Positions 46,133 to 57,640 of a stretch of DNA of 64,000 bases are shown here, one piece after another. Both the position numbers and the translations under genes were made by a program. Source of the stretch: Symbiodinium microadriaticum (lineage: Eukaryota > Sar > Dinophyceae > Suessiales > Symbiodiniaceae); NCBI GenBank assembly GCA_001939145.1, contig LSRX01001093.1, positions 49,951-113,950 on the forward strand. The letters run 5' to 3'. Under the pieces are notes generated by a model. That model worked only from the letters and a program-made list of their open reading frames with translations, was not told the origin of the DNA and did no database searches. How positions within the stretch are numbered: the first letter of the stretch is position 1; each line of letters begins with the position of its first letter.

Positions 46133-46841
46133 CTAGCTTATGTGAGGATGACTAGGAATCAGCAGTGGGTTTGAGTAATCGCTGTGCTGTTTTGTGAGAA
46201 ACTCGCATTCGGTCTGCTTGAGTTGAAGCGGCTGCGCGAGAGCAACCAATCTGTTCGAGCTCTCACAAGGCACCCGGAGTGGAGCACGAACCAAGCCAGT
46301 ACAATCTGGTACTTCCGTCACCGTCATGCAGGCTGAAATCCTGCTGAAGTTGGAAACAGCATACTTCAAATCCACCTCCTCATCTGTTTCTTCAGCAAGT
46401 GACCCAGGGCCTCGCAGCAAAGTTCATGGTGCCAAAAGTAAGCCAGTAAAAGCAAATGACAGTTTCACAGAGATTCATAGCCCTTGCCTTTTGCTTTGCA
46501 GCAGAAGGCCGGGTAGTCGAAGCTAGAATGAGCCTACAGGTGCAAGAGCCTGCAGAACTCAAGAGCTCGCCACAAGGATCTGGCGTGCCTTCCTGACCTC
46601 TTTCTGACCCTGCCACTTTGCCTCGGTGTCTCGCATTGTCTCGGAAGCCCTCAACCCGTCGGCAGAGTACCTCAGGCTTCGCATTGTTGATGTCCACAGT
46701 GTGATCCAGCCTGATGCTGCAATCTCCGTCATCGGAAGCTTTTGCTGCGAGATCCGGCATAGAAAGCGTGGCAGGTTTGCAGTGAATCTTCGTTGTAGAA
46801 CAAAGGCTTCCCCAAGAAGTCAGTATGATACTCTGGTGCAA
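46133..46841 (-). CDS. Candidate minus-strand exons, unknown
   Basis: Upstream piece (about 46630-46775): PDLAAKASDDGDCSIRLDHT, then VDINNAKPEVLCRRVEGF. Downstream piece (46133-46420): LAEETDEEVDLKYAVSNFSR, then LVALAQPLQLKQTECEF, ending at TGA 46135-46133. Both look like genuine coding sequence, and the minus strand agrees with the neighbours. They may be two exons of one gene or parts of two. No domain is recognised. Confidence 0.4.
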
Positions 46842-47483
46842 GCACCACCTCGCACACGAACGAATTTTGAAAGCTGTCTATCAGGACGAAGGTGGCAATG
46901 ACGCCTCTTCCGGTTCAGCAGCAGTACAGCAAGAGGAGGCCTTAAGAGTGCAAAACGTGCAACGTGCCAGCCAATCTCATGCGACATACTGGGCGCAAGT
47001 GGGTGCCAGACCAGTTTGGCACCCATGGGCCTCAAGCTGCCGCACGTCCCAGCGCAGGCCTTGCCGCGCAAATAATCTGTGATGCTCCAACAGTTGAACC
47101 CCGAAAACGAGACAGCTGCCAAGACCGCTCGAAGGCATTTTGCATGGCACTTCCCGCTTGATAGGGACGCCTTGACTACTGTGGAAAATTGGGCGTTCAT
47201 GTCCACTTTCGGCCGCTAGTCACTGTCGGAACTTCTTCGCTACCTGCAGCTTATGCTGTGCACACGACTGCAAGATGTTTGGCATGTCAAGGCCCGTTGG
47301 CTGGTGAGCCGTAAAATGACTACGACTAGCTTGCTGTATGCATGTCGGAGGCGATTGCAGGGCAGGCAAGACCGCGCCGCACGTGCTCTAAACATTTTCC
47401 GGTGGCATTGCTCGTTACCTGCTCCAGCACATACATCTGTGCTTGGTAGAACAAGCATTCCCATGGCTGATAGCTCGGCAACC
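46842..47483. other. Unresolved stretch
   Basis: Minus frames of 114-128 codons are open, one containing YLKPVLDIAVAIEVAELSAM, which is hydrophobic and could be a membrane segment following the gene at 47484-48104. Plus frames overlap. Nothing else is recognised. Confidence 0.3.
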
Positions 47484-48104
47484 TCAATGGCTACTGCTAT
47501 ATCGAGCACGGGCTTCAAATAGGGTGGACCCCATGTCAGCTGGACCAGTAGATGCAAAAGGAAACGATGACAAACTGGATCCAAAATAACGTCTGCTTAA
47601 CAAGGCTGTCTGCAAGAAAGGTTCTGAGGACCGAGGTTTCAGCATGGAAACGGAACTTCCAAGGATCAGAATCTCAACGTGCTGGTCGCACACGAAGAAG
47701 TAAGGAGGAACGCCTGCAACGGAGATGGTGCCTGCGAGAGATAGTGAATCATCGTTCATCCGAGGATCTTCGTGTGCGCGCTCCGCCCGCACGTCAAAAA
47801 TCCTTGTGCTGCGCTTGTGACCCCCTGCAAGGTGCGACGGGCCATTGCTGTGCTTGCTAGTGAACGTGAACCTGGTTAGTGCTCTGTGGCACGTAAAGGC
47901 GCGAGACTCCACACAAAGACGGGCAAAACTCTCACAAACGACGGAAGCAATAAGAACACCCAGAAGTACAAAGCATGAATTTCTGAGGCGAAAGGAGATC
48001 TCGCAAAATTGCTCAGACTCCGGTCCTGTTGCCGTCACTACTTGGGGAAGATCGTGCAGTCTGGCACTGCCTGTCGTCCCATCGAAGAGCTTCTCTGGAT
48101 CCAT
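47484..48104 (-). CDS. Candidate single-pass membrane protein, unknown
   Basis: A 206-codon minus frame starting at ATG 48104. It opens MDPEKLFDGTTGSARLHDLP and QVVTATGPESEQFCEISFRL, followed by RNSCFVLLGVLIASVVCESF, a hydrophobic segment that could be a signal anchor. After that comes a mixed region with DPRMNDDSLSLAGTISVAGV. The first 75 residues are convincing; an intron may begin after them. The ATG context is plausible, with AGAGAAG close upstream on that strand. No family is recognised. Confidence 0.45.
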   Translation of the reverse strand: MDPEKLFDGTTGSARLHDLPQVVTATGPESEQFCEISFRLRNSCFVLLGVLIASVVCESFARLCVESRAFTCHRALTRFTFTSKHSNGPSHLAGGHKRSTRIFDVRAERAHEDPRMNDDSLSLAGTISVAGVPPYFFVCDQHVEILILGSSVSMLKPRSSEPFLQTALLSRRYFGSSLSSFPFASTGPADMGSTLFEARARYSSSH

Positions 48105-48657
48105 GGCCTGTCTTGTGAGAAACCAGGTGGCTTCGGCTTTCAGATACTGTCACACTGAGCTTGGAGCGGTGTTGACACATTGACCGCACGAGCAACTGTG
48201 TCCTTCGACGGCGACTGCGGCCCCATCCCAGCGACAATATCCAGACAAAACCTTCAAAAGGAGCTCTGGACTCAACCGAACTGCTCCCGAATCCCGGAGG
48301 ATGCACCGACCGGGAACCGAGCAAAGCAATACAAAGCAATACTACCCGGCTAAGCCGCGAGCTGAAGTGGCACCAGGCCACACATCATGAGGTAGATCCA
48401 CCTCTGCTTGTGAATCGGCGATAGTAGGCGTGCGTGGAAACTCATGAAAACATAGATGAAGTTTTACTTCCGACTACAGTATGCGACATCACCAAACCAA
48501 ACATGCGAAGCTGACTGTTGCTGGACTTCCAGACCGAGGAGCTGCAAATGTAAGATCAGTCGGCACGAAGCGATCTACCTGGCTGCAATGCTTCCACGAT
48601 TTAGGCTTGGATCGAATAGCGATGCATCTGTCGCCGGAGTGCCAGTGGCAGAAGCAA
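48105..48657. other. Unresolved stretch
   Basis: Short frames only. A tandem caaagcaatac repeat (two units) lies at about 48318-48340. No supported exon. Confidence 0.35.
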
Positions 48658-48804
48658 TCAAAAGGCTCTCGGCACAGGCACTCGCACACGACTTGGCTTG
48701 CAGGGTGGGGCTTCCGCACGGCATATGACACCCTTGGCTGCATAAATGCCAACGCACCAGTATGGAACGATCTCGTCGTCAGAATCAGTGTCATCCTGCA
48801 ACAT
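48658..48804 (-). CDS. Exon of an acidic protein, unknown
   Basis: The minus frame from ATG 48804 (or from the acceptor TTGCAG just inside it) reads QDDTDSDDEIVPYWCVGIYA, then AKGVICRAEAPPCKPSRVRV, and ends at TGA 48660-48658. An acidic Asp/Ser run followed by a Trp/Cys-rich stretch is unlikely to be a chance frame. The TGA may lie in the next intron. Function is unknown. Confidence 0.45.
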   Translation of the reverse strand: MLQDDTDSDDEIVPYWCVGIYAAKGVICRAEAPPCKPSRVRVPVPRAF

Positions 48805-49690
48805 GCCACGCTATCTGGCCCCACTCTTTAGAACACTGAGATACATGTCCGGCCTGCGAGGCCCATTGCCGGATGCGAGGGCCAGTGCCCCACCTGCTAG
48901 GCTCACGAGATCTCACGAATGGCTCATTGCATCTTTCTGCCCCCTTTGAGGCCCTGGCCCTCTGGTCTGCCTCGGGGGCGGTGGAGCCACCCGCTCGGAA
49001 GCCCTCTCCCGCCTCGGTGGAAGTGCCGCCACTTTGCAGCTCCCTTCGACTCCCTTGAACCCCATTTCCGGGTCGCAGGCTCATCGCTGTGAAGCGAAAG
49101 CTCCGAGTGCGACTCCGATTCGGAGACGGATGCCTCGACACACTGTGGTGGTCGGACCGCCAGAACATACGATCAGGGTATCGTTACATTTCAATCGAAC
49201 CTACAAGCGGCATTGCAGTGCTCAAGGCATGGCTCCATGCAGCGAAACAGGATCCGCGCCTCTGACTCTGACTCTTCCTCTTCGCTGCTGCTCCTCATTT
49301 TCCACTCGGCGGCTGCTCAACATCCAATGGCACTTCTGAGGACACCGTGACAATCCTGTGCTCTGAGCTTCCCGACTCAACCTTCCTCTTCGGCGGTCGA
49401 TTCCGCATCCGGGGATTCCGCTGCCGACGCCCTTGTCGACGCGGTGCCTGGCAAAAGAGGCGACAGCTTAGTGCCTCGTCACCGCCTTTGTCGGATGTCC
49501 AGGTTTCCGCTCCCTGCCTTGGGACGCTGCTGCACTGAGCCTTAAAGACACTGCAAGACTTTAGGCAGAACAGGATGTGAAGTTGAAGCTGCAGCTATGA
49601 CTGTGGCACCCTACATGCTCAATTCTTTGCTTTTGGGGAGCCTTTCATCATCAGGTCGTGAAGCAACTGCTCCGCATACGCCCGCGCCTG
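48805..49690. other. Unresolved stretch with Ser/Glu and Arg-rich frames
   Basis: Minus frames near 49240-49330 encode SSSEEEESESEA in one phase and a basic RRQRNPRMRNRPPKRK in another (about 49365-49430), typical of disordered nuclear protein parts. The frame choice is open, and no exon limits are fixed. Confidence 0.3.
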
Positions 49691-49699
49691 CTGGCAAAC

Positions 49700-50860
49700 A
49701 CAATCTAATCATTGACCCAAACCTAGTCGGGTTGGCTCCGATGACTCGCCCAGGAATGTCCGGCCTCTTGACGATGGCCACAGATCAACAGCACATCTGA
49801 TGTGCTGCTGTCTCCCTGGAAGAAGCAGAAGGTTCCGGACTCCTCGCAAAGCTTTTTGCTGTGAAGCGGCAGCGCTTTTGCTTGAGGCTTGGTTGACCCT
49901 GGGGCCACACAGTGACTCCCCGCATTTCCAGGCCTTTTCGACTTCGCGCAGCGAGGCAGCTTTGGTCAAGCCGCGCATCTCCTCCGGCACCTTCCAGGGA
50001 GTGGCACGAGTCTCCCGGACGCCACGTTGTCTGGCTTCGGCGGACCTCCATTTCCATCACATCGTCCCGACCGGCTATGTCGATGTTCACTGGGCCGGTG
50101 CGTTGCCAGGTGAGCCACATGAGGTAGTCCCTGCAGATACGCGGCTGGACTGCAGCTTCAGGAGGGCTTGGATGCACCCGAAGCGCACCTCGCCCGCTTC
50201 CGTTCCTCCAAGGTGCCGGCCATGTAGGCTACATTGCCAACCTCAAATCGGCAGAGCTCAACTCGAGCAGGCTCCCCTTTCAAGGCCCCCACGTATTCTA
50301 AGACGCAGCCGCTGGCTCTCGCCTGCTTCAGAAGAAAACATCCGCATTCAGCAAACCCCTTGGCACAAACTCCGCCGGCTGGGCCAGCTTCCGCCTTGTC
50401 GCACCATCCTGCTGACACGGCTTTCTTCCTCTCTGCTCCCTCTCTGAATTTCTCGTTTGGATGGCTCTTGGACATCGCACGAGCTTCTGGGACTTTTTGG
50501 AGTCGGCGAATGCTTTAATAATGAAAATCAAAGCATTTTTTGAGTTACATCATGTCACAAGAGCCTCGCGCAAAGATCAATCCATCTGGCACCCTCTGAT
50601 TCTCTACATCACATCCTATGTGCTGAGGATTGGGGAGTGAGAAGAGCTGATGTTGCAATGCTGCATAACTGACGATGACGAACATCTACGGTCATTCCCG
50701 TCATCATCCCGGCAATCGACGGCTTCAACATGCATTGCCTCGGTTCTTGACCTGCTCTTGCTGCACGCAGCATAAAAAGCAACGTCCGGGAACCTTGCCT
50801 TGCCAAGTGCAAAGGAGAGCTCGTCTCCCGGAAGGGGCATTGTGTCAACCTGCAAATCTC
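49700..50860 (-). CDS. KH-domain array, gene C (partial, third paralogue)
   Basis: Pieces correspond in order to the a-type KH block of genes A and B. VDTMPLPGDELSFALG (50850-50806, after TTGCAG) matches DTIPLGDEELSFALG of gene A. ARASGCVLEY and VGNVAYMAGTLEERKRAR (about 50330-50170) match the KH core and third strand; between them 51 in-frame bases (GTGGGG...TTTGAG) absent from the gene B copy look like a retained intron. GPVNIDIAGRDDV (about 50070-50110) follows, then EESGTFCFFQGDSSTSDVLL and ICGHRQEAGHS (about 49860-49740). KH domains bind single-stranded RNA or DNA. The b-type block was not found upstream. A piece QVFGTEGFSLSRSWWAEERA at about 51160-51235 may be its degenerate 5' part. 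Confidence 0.6.
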
Positions 50861-51680
50861 TGATGAGCTTCGTTCTCCTCCGGCGGTAGCCGCAATCGTT
50901 TTTATCTCCCTTGATCCCCTATCTGTACCATTGCCCAACCACGGCTTCGGTCCCTATCCAAGGTCGCTTCGAAGCTGGGGCAGGGACGCCCCATGGGCCA
51001 TCATACTGGAAATCACCAACCTCGCCGTGTGATGCCAACCGCGCTCTTGTTTGCAGTTTCGGGGTCTGTTCCGCTCCCTGACCATCACCCACTGCTGCGC
51101 AGCAAACGCGTCACACATGCAAGAATGCGTAGCCCAGGTTCCGACTCCGCGCGTGAAGAACCTGGCCGAGGACGCTCTTTCTTCTGCCCACCAACTTCTG
51201 GAAAGGCTAAACCCCTCGGTGCCAAACACCTGCGTGAGCACAATGTCCGAACCTATTCAAAGCTCTTAAGCCCTCGCTGAACTCGTCAAAGCTGCTGAGG
51301 GATCTTGGTCTCGACTGCGCCCATAACCTGCTCACGCCGCTTGTTGTACTGTAGTAGGAGTGGACTTAGAAGACTTAGAAGATGAGTGCAGAAGCACAAA
51401 CATGCGCAGACACAGGTGTGCAGACACAGACACAGAGACACACACACACGCACGCGTGCAAAAACGTGTTTGGTTCAATCTATCATCGGCCTCTTGCTCT
51501 TTCTCGCTTGCTTGCTTGCAGGGCGTTTGGGCACGGGGGGAAACCCCCAATGCCCTGCGCACACGCGCTACGCCAGTGTCCGAGTCCTTCTTTGTGAGAC
51601 TTGAGAGGCTCCGTCCGTTGCTCTTTCTCGCTCTCTCTCTGCCTGTCTGTCTCTGTCTGTCTCTCTCCACATAAACATCG

Positions 51681-51720
<40 letters not shown>

Positions 51721-51723
51721 CAT

Positions 51724-51755
<32 letters not shown>

Positions 51756-52539
51756 GAGTTTGTTGCACCTGTATATCGTTTGGTTGTATGCAAGCATGAG
51801 CTGTTCCACATAAATGCACGATTAACCTTAGTGCGCAGTTTTTTCGCTGCATCGTGCCTCGCTGCCAGACATCGTGTTTCGACCACTCCTCACCCTATCA
51901 ACCACCAATAACCGATAACCAATGTGGCCGTTGGCCGTTGGCAGGATCGAGTATCGTTTAAGGCCAGGTATAGGACCGTGCGATGAGATGCGCCAGCCAC
52001 ACAATGACAAACACAGCTGCTCCACCCTTAAATCTGTACCCTGGCCGTCGAACACAACTCGGATGAAGTTGCACTAGTCAATCGAGACAGGAACGCCGGC
52101 TTAAGTCTTGCTGCTTTACTTCTTCCCTGAGCTGGCTTTCGTCCACACTAGCGGTAGCGGAGCATCTTTGATGCTGCTTTGGACACAACCTTTCCGATCT
52201 CCGTCACTGAAGCTGCTGACCTCAATCCGGATCCTTCAGGAGTGGGCACTTGGAAAGTGTGTTTCCTTTCGCAGCTTCATTCTGACTGTGCCACCAAGAT
52301 GAGAAGCCCGGGACAGCCGTCACAGCTGTTCAACTCTACCGAAATATGCCGTGAGTACACGGTCCTGTTTGCGGATCCATGCCATGTCCTTTGCGTTCCT
52401 TTACAATTAAACGATTACGGAACGTAATTTCCGTCGTGTCTGCCCACCTGCACTCTGGCTTCACGAAGGTGTGCCTGCTTTGTTCGCTGCTATCGAGCTG
52501 CTCATAGCCCACTCCAGGTCCACCCCTTCCCTCTGCTAC
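50861..52539. other. Spacer between KH genes C and B, with microsatellites
   Basis: It contains a CA/GCA-rich run (about 51415-51465), a TCTC/CTGT-rich run (about 51620-51670) and a long TA microsatellite (about 51685-51756). A possible 5' exon of gene C lies at about 51160-51235. The rest shows no supported coding sequence. Confidence 0.5.
51685..51756. repeat. TA dinucleotide microsatellite
   Basis: Two long (TA)n runs separated by taacattatatataaat. Confidence 0.95.
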
Positions 52540-55500
52540 GACTGAGGTGCCCCTTCCCAAGGCCTTCAGCTCTGTGCCCGCGCGCCCACGTTCGGAGCCA
52601 AAGATGGCCAGGCCCTCCACATCATCCTGCGAGGCAACTCGAGGGATAAGAGCTCCTCTGGTTCAGATCTGGTCCAACTAACATTGGCCCAGAACGTGTG
52701 ACGACTCAGAAGTGTGGCGCTCCGACAATCTGCTTGCCTGTTGGTACGTCGGAGGAAGGCCCCTGCTGTCCACGAAGAAGATCAACGTCTCCCAGTCCTG
52801 TGCGGGCTCGAACCCACACACACACACGGACTGCTGTACCACAAGTTGTAGATCCATCTTACCAATCATTAGCCGGAAGACTCGAACATGCTTGACATGC
52901 TGAGTGCTCGCGTGAACACCTGGATCCCCTGCCGCAAATCATGTTGAACCCAAAGGACGGCATCACTCCGAAAAGAGCACGCAAGTCGGGATGAAGAGCG
53001 GGCACCTCTTCCAGGCGGCTCAAGGTCTTCCGCCTGGCAGGGGTCGTAGGCTAGCCGGAAGCTGCCCTGCGCACTCCTGGAGCTGAGCTGAGCTCCCTGC
53101 TTATCGCCCATGACATATCCAATGCAATCTTTAGGCACTGGAACCAGGGTCACGTCTTCGCGCACTGACGGGTCGATGGAGATTCGGCCTTCCACCGAAG
53201 ACATCGACTGCTCCTGCCCCAGGACCCGGCCGCACCGGCCTGTCTTGTTTCCAACTTGGTCGCAAAGCCAACCTGACGGCATCATGATCAGGATGCGGGC
53301 TCTTTGCTGCAATGTTACTGCACAGGTCTGGTATTGAGTGCCCTATGTACATCGTCATCCATGTCCGTTCTCACACAGACATGCAGCTGTTACTGTTCCA
53401 TGGTGTGTCCAGGAAAATCGCGAGTCTGCAAAAAATGCAGTACGGCAATACAGTTCCAAAAGAGGGACAAGCCTAAGTATTCTCTTCCGCGGCGCCGGTT
53501 TGGCAAGTAGCCAGCCTGAAAGACCATTCGTATCTTTTTCATCACTCTTCAGAAAGCACTGAGCCCTGGACCATGAACGCAACGTTGCCGACATACTCCA
53601 TGATGCAACCTCAATATGCATATCGCGGCATGCAACATGCAACTCATAGCAACGCCGGTTAGAATCTAGATGGCAAGTGCGTCTTGATGCTTCTCTACAA
53701 ATTTCGAGATGTCCGAACTCTAGCCGGCAATTGCAACGAAGCCACCGCTGGCTTTCGCCAGCTTTTGGCGCGTGGAGCCCTTGCGGCCCAGCACGTAGGA
53801 TAGCTGGTCGCTGTGCATGGGGTAGGTGTCCGTGCCCCACCTGACAAGCTCATCCGAGTCGTGCGTGTTGCAAAAGCCATCGAATTGCCCTGAGGCAAAG
53901 GGCTCGTCCCAAGACTGGGTCTCCCCAAGGTTCGTGGTGTAGAAACCCGGGAGCTTCGTCTCAATGGCAGCCATGACCTGACGTCCGCTCACACCCTTGC
54001 CTATCTTCTGTGAAGTCTACTGAGGGAGGCCTTCAGCTCTGCGCCACAGCGTGCCCAAAGCGTCCCGAAAATGGCAAGCTTTTCCTTGGCCGTTCCATCT
54101 ACACTGGTTGAGGAGACGAAGATGCGACTGCTTGCAATGATTGTTGAGGCAAGTTATGGCACGTGACGTCACCATACCATGGAGACTGCAAATGTGGCTT
54201 TGAGGGATGCGTCAGCTCGAAAGCAGCCCCCGAACAGCCGACATCTTTGCCCCACATGCTAATGTTCCTTCTTCACGGCCAGGCCACTGAACTCCCGCCC
54301 CACATGTCCAAGCTTCCACCTTTCATCCAGAGTGAAGTAGCCCAGATGCCATCTGGAATCTAAACACTTCCAGATGTTGAACCCCGCTCTTTGTCCGACT
54401 GCGGAAGGTCACATGCAAGCGCCTCCTTGGTAGTCGCAGAAGAACATCAGGGTACCCCATTCCTTCAGAGCTTTAGCACACCGCTGCGTGACATGTCGAT
54501 ATAGCAACTCCATTCCACAGAGTTACCCCTAAGGACATCGACTTGGAGTAATTGGCAATCTTTCGGAGTTTTGACACGTGAGCTCGGGCACTTGTCATGC
54601 CTCCTCGCAGGTTCGAAGGAAGTTGCCCTGGCTGCCAGTGACGAAGCCTTGGCTATGGAATCACATTCTCCACACGCCAAGGCTGGTTTTTCCCTTCCAC
54701 AAGCCTAGTGTGATTTACATTTGGTGACAGCATGTCGAAATGGCTGCCTGAGCTCCTAACCCACACAGCTGCTCGGAACGGCAATGAGTGTGAGGTCCTG
54801 CACATGAGTACTTTCCTGCTCGCTTGCAAGGGTCTCCTAAGTCATGCATTGCTCGGTATCACCCAGGGGATGCGACTCCGCCAAGGAATCACGAGCCGAA
54901 ACTCTTCCGCCGCTTAAAAACCCCGGTCCCCGTCATCGTGGGACTCATCGACGTGCACGGGCCCAACTCTCTGAGCACGAACCAAGTCGATGTACTTTCG
55001 TGCTCGAGCGCGGGCTTCGTTGTCGCCTGGAGCGAGTGATGAGACCACCAAGAACTCGGATTGTCCCTCTCGTGTAGCACAGCTGCAGCACGTTCGAGGT
55101 CACTACCGTAGATCTCAACCGTGCTGTTGCGCTCGTGCAGCTCCAGCTGCGCGGCCGAAACCTCAGTCTGTTTTTGGTTCGGACATCTGCATGCCCGTGA
55201 CGTGAACTCGCATGTGCGGTCTGCAAGGTGCCCAGCCCTTGCAATTTTGTGCTTGGTCTTTCCACCACGGCCGAGGATGAACGCGGCGTCATCCTTCCAG
55301 TTCATGCTATTTCCGTGTCTATAAGCTTGCTCGAGATCCATCAGCCGTGCGAGTAGAGTAGCCCTCTTGCAGCGGTCCTCGCTGACACGGAGGACGTCGC
55401 AGTCGCGGCCGGCTGCGTGGAAGGCGCGGCCTGCTGACACGTTGCCGTGCATGCCATGCTCTGTTTGCTGTCTTCAGCACGCCACCCCGTAGCAAGTTCC

Positions 55501-56850
55501 TGAGACTATGGTTCTGCCTTGCCCACCCGAGTGATGTGACGGTTGCTCGTCGCGCCGCTTGATGGTGACGTCCTAAGTACAGCCAAATGGGCATTGTCAT
55601 AGAGTTCCAACTGTAGTTGGCTGCCAGCAACACTCATGCCATTGCATGGGCTGGCCAAGAATCTGCATCGTCAAGCTCGAGCCCATGGTCTCGGTAAAGC
55701 TCGTGAATGACCTGCTGACCACACGTGCTGCGCACGTCACGAGATTCATGCCGCGACTCTTCAACAGCATAGGAACGGGTTTCACCAGGTAGCTTGAACA
55801 GGCTTGAACTTGAACTAAAAGTGGCACCAGCACTGACACATCTGAAGCACCGGGCAGTACCGGAACAAGCCGTCACAGGCCTTGAAGGTTTGATCCACGC
55901 TGTCCTGGTGTCCCTGAATCTTGAGCCTCACAGAGTTCTGTGTGCCTTGCGAGACGAAGCACTTAAGGTTGAACCGGGGCTTTGGCAGATCCTTCGGCTC
56001 CTCGACTTCGGCAGAAGAGATCCAGGGCATGGGCCGAATATAGTGACCTTAGAGTCTTAGAGGTGTGAAGGCTTCAGAGGCTAGCAGAAAACGACAGCTA
56101 TGTCCCGGGGCAGCGACTCACTTTGTTCGCAAGTGCTGCTGTGATCCTGCAGAACTTTACTTGTGGCATCTGTGCCTTTTTAGGCTAGTGACTTCGACAA
56201 GTGCAAAGACTCAGAGCAGCACTGCGGCTGCATCTTCACTTTGCCTTGGCTCTCGGATCGTTCAACAAACTGTGCTTCCTGTACTGATACTCCTTGTGGT
56301 GCGGGTCTGCTTCTAGTGCCATTTGGTCCAGGGCTCAGGTGACGAACCTGTCTGCAAACTGCTGCAGCTGGCGCTTCGCCTTGCACGGCTGACGCTGAGG
56401 GGTCTCTGGCGAACGGGAAATCTTCGAATCAAATTCTCTATTTAACGTATCCGGCAGGTAGTCCTGGAGCTGCAAAACAAGGCACAGAAAACCCAGCGGG
56501 GCCCCCGGGTAGCTGCGAGCTCTTCTGAGGCCTCGGCCTGGCCGACCTTCTCCGAGGTCCCTTGGATTTGGATCATGGCCTTCTCCTTCATCAGCCTGGC
56601 CCGCGACAAGGAGAGCCATCTGCGATGCTATGCCGCTGGGGGACACCAGCAGAAAGCAAGCCCGGAAAGCGTGAGCTTGGTCCCAGTTGCATTTTCGACG
56701 TCCTGCAGTGGTCAAAGAGCAAGAACATGCCCTCGCACGTGTCGCTCAGATTGACCCATGTCACCTCGATCACAGGGTCTTCGCCATTTGGGCCTGTCTG
56801 GATCATAACCTGGTTGGCAGGCAAACTTCTGACATTAGCAACCTTGGAGC
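52540..56850 (-). CDS. KH-domain array, gene B (multi-KH protein)
   Basis: Order on the minus strand: QVMIQTGPNGEDPVIEVTW (about 56690-56850); NSVRLKIQGHQDSVDQTFKA (about 55855-56030); QQVIHELYRDHGLELDDADS (about 55640-55720); DDAAFILGRGGKTKHKIAR (55240-55452 exon), a KH core with GRGG in place of GxxG; LELHERNSTVEIYGSDLERA (about 55085-55145); KYIDLVRAQRVGPVHVDESH (about 54935-55015); GFVTGSQGNFLRTCEE (ends 54601); EWGTLMFFCDYQ (from 54462); LAIFGTLWARCGAELK (ends 54031); then one exon from 53977 joining VMAAIETKLPGFYTTNLG to DQLSYVLGRKGSTRQKLAKA, which proves that the b-type and a-type blocks are one protein; EYVGNVAFMVQG (about 53580-53620); VPVPKDCIGYVMGDKQG (about 53100-53165); and LAIFGSERGRAGTELK (about 52565-52620). 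The role is probably RNA binding; targets are unknown. Exon limits other than those given are approximate. Confidence 0.75.
53978..54030 (-). other. 53-bp GC-AG intron present in gene B, absent in gene A
   Basis: Minus strand: GAGCTGAAG, then GCCTCC ... CGTCAG, then GTCATGGCTGCC. Gene A reads GAGCTCAAGGTCATGGCGG without interruption at about 59341-59362. The protein is identical across the junction (GAELK, VMAAIE). Confidence 0.85.
54463..54600 (-). other. 138-bp GC-AG intron present in gene B, absent in gene A
   Basis: Minus strand: TGCGAGGAG, then GCATGACAAG ... CTCTGAAG, then GAATGGGGTACC. Gene A reads TGCGAGGAGGAGTGGGGCAC uninterrupted at about 59596-59615. The protein reads CEE/EWGTLMFF in both. 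Confidence 0.85.
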
Positions 56851-56872
56851 GCACGACTACTGCTACTACTGC

Positions 56873-56918
56873 GGTGGTGGTGGTGGTGGTGGTGGTGGTG
56901 CTGCTGCTGCTGCTGCTC
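56873..56918. repeat. (GGT)n(GCT)n compound microsatellite
   Basis: About eight ggt units followed by six ctg/gct units, upstream (minus sense) of the first gene B exon. Confidence 0.9.
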
Positions 56919-56999
56919 TTAACCTGCTACTCTGCTACTCCTGCCAGACTTCTGCCGCTGTTCGTGCTGGTAGTGGCGGTAGAAGTGGTGTGAACAGCA

Positions 57000-57640
57000 G
57001 CAGCAACCGGCAGGCGTAGGAGGACAACGACGCGGTGATGGTGTGATGGTTTGCTAGTTGTTCTCTCACACACCCACGGCGCGCTGAGGCGTCTGCATGG
57101 ACACTAATGTCGCCTCGAAGAAGGAAGCTGTCACCTCAAGCCCGTTAGCAACAACGGAGCGCAGGCGGCTACCAGTACAAGGCTACGCCCGAGATAGCTT
57201 CGACTTCGCTGCAATGCACGCATGTCTCCGCCGTAGGGCGAGGACTCACTTCCAGCGGCTCCTGCCAGCCGCCGTAGTGCCTGTCGCCTGGCACATGGCT
57301 TGGGAGAATGAGGCTCCCGTATGCGGTTCTTCTATGTTTGTCACTAAATCACTCTGACAAGGCCTAGCACGTCTTCACACCAGCTCTCAACGCGGGCCTT
57401 GGTTGGACCAGCCGTACTTGCCACCCCAGCCTCGACAAGAGCTCCAAAATGAAGCGGATGGACTTCTAAATTCTAGACTTCTAGAGCGCAGCGCTCGCAC
57501 CTCCATCATCGTCATTCCTAGCAAGCAAGTGTGTGCTCCAGTGCTCCGATTCATGGGTGCAGCGGGTTGCAACGCAAGTTTCTCTTGCCTGCTATCCTTG
57601 CTGTAGCTAAACAGGCTTCTGTAGAGGGACACAGCAGACG
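57000..57640. other. Spacer between KH genes A and B
   Basis: A minus piece RGWGGKYGWSNQGP at about 57395-57440 could be a late exon of gene A or a first exon of gene B. A plus 86-codon frame (57097-57357) is judged a shadow. No other support. Confidence 0.35.
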
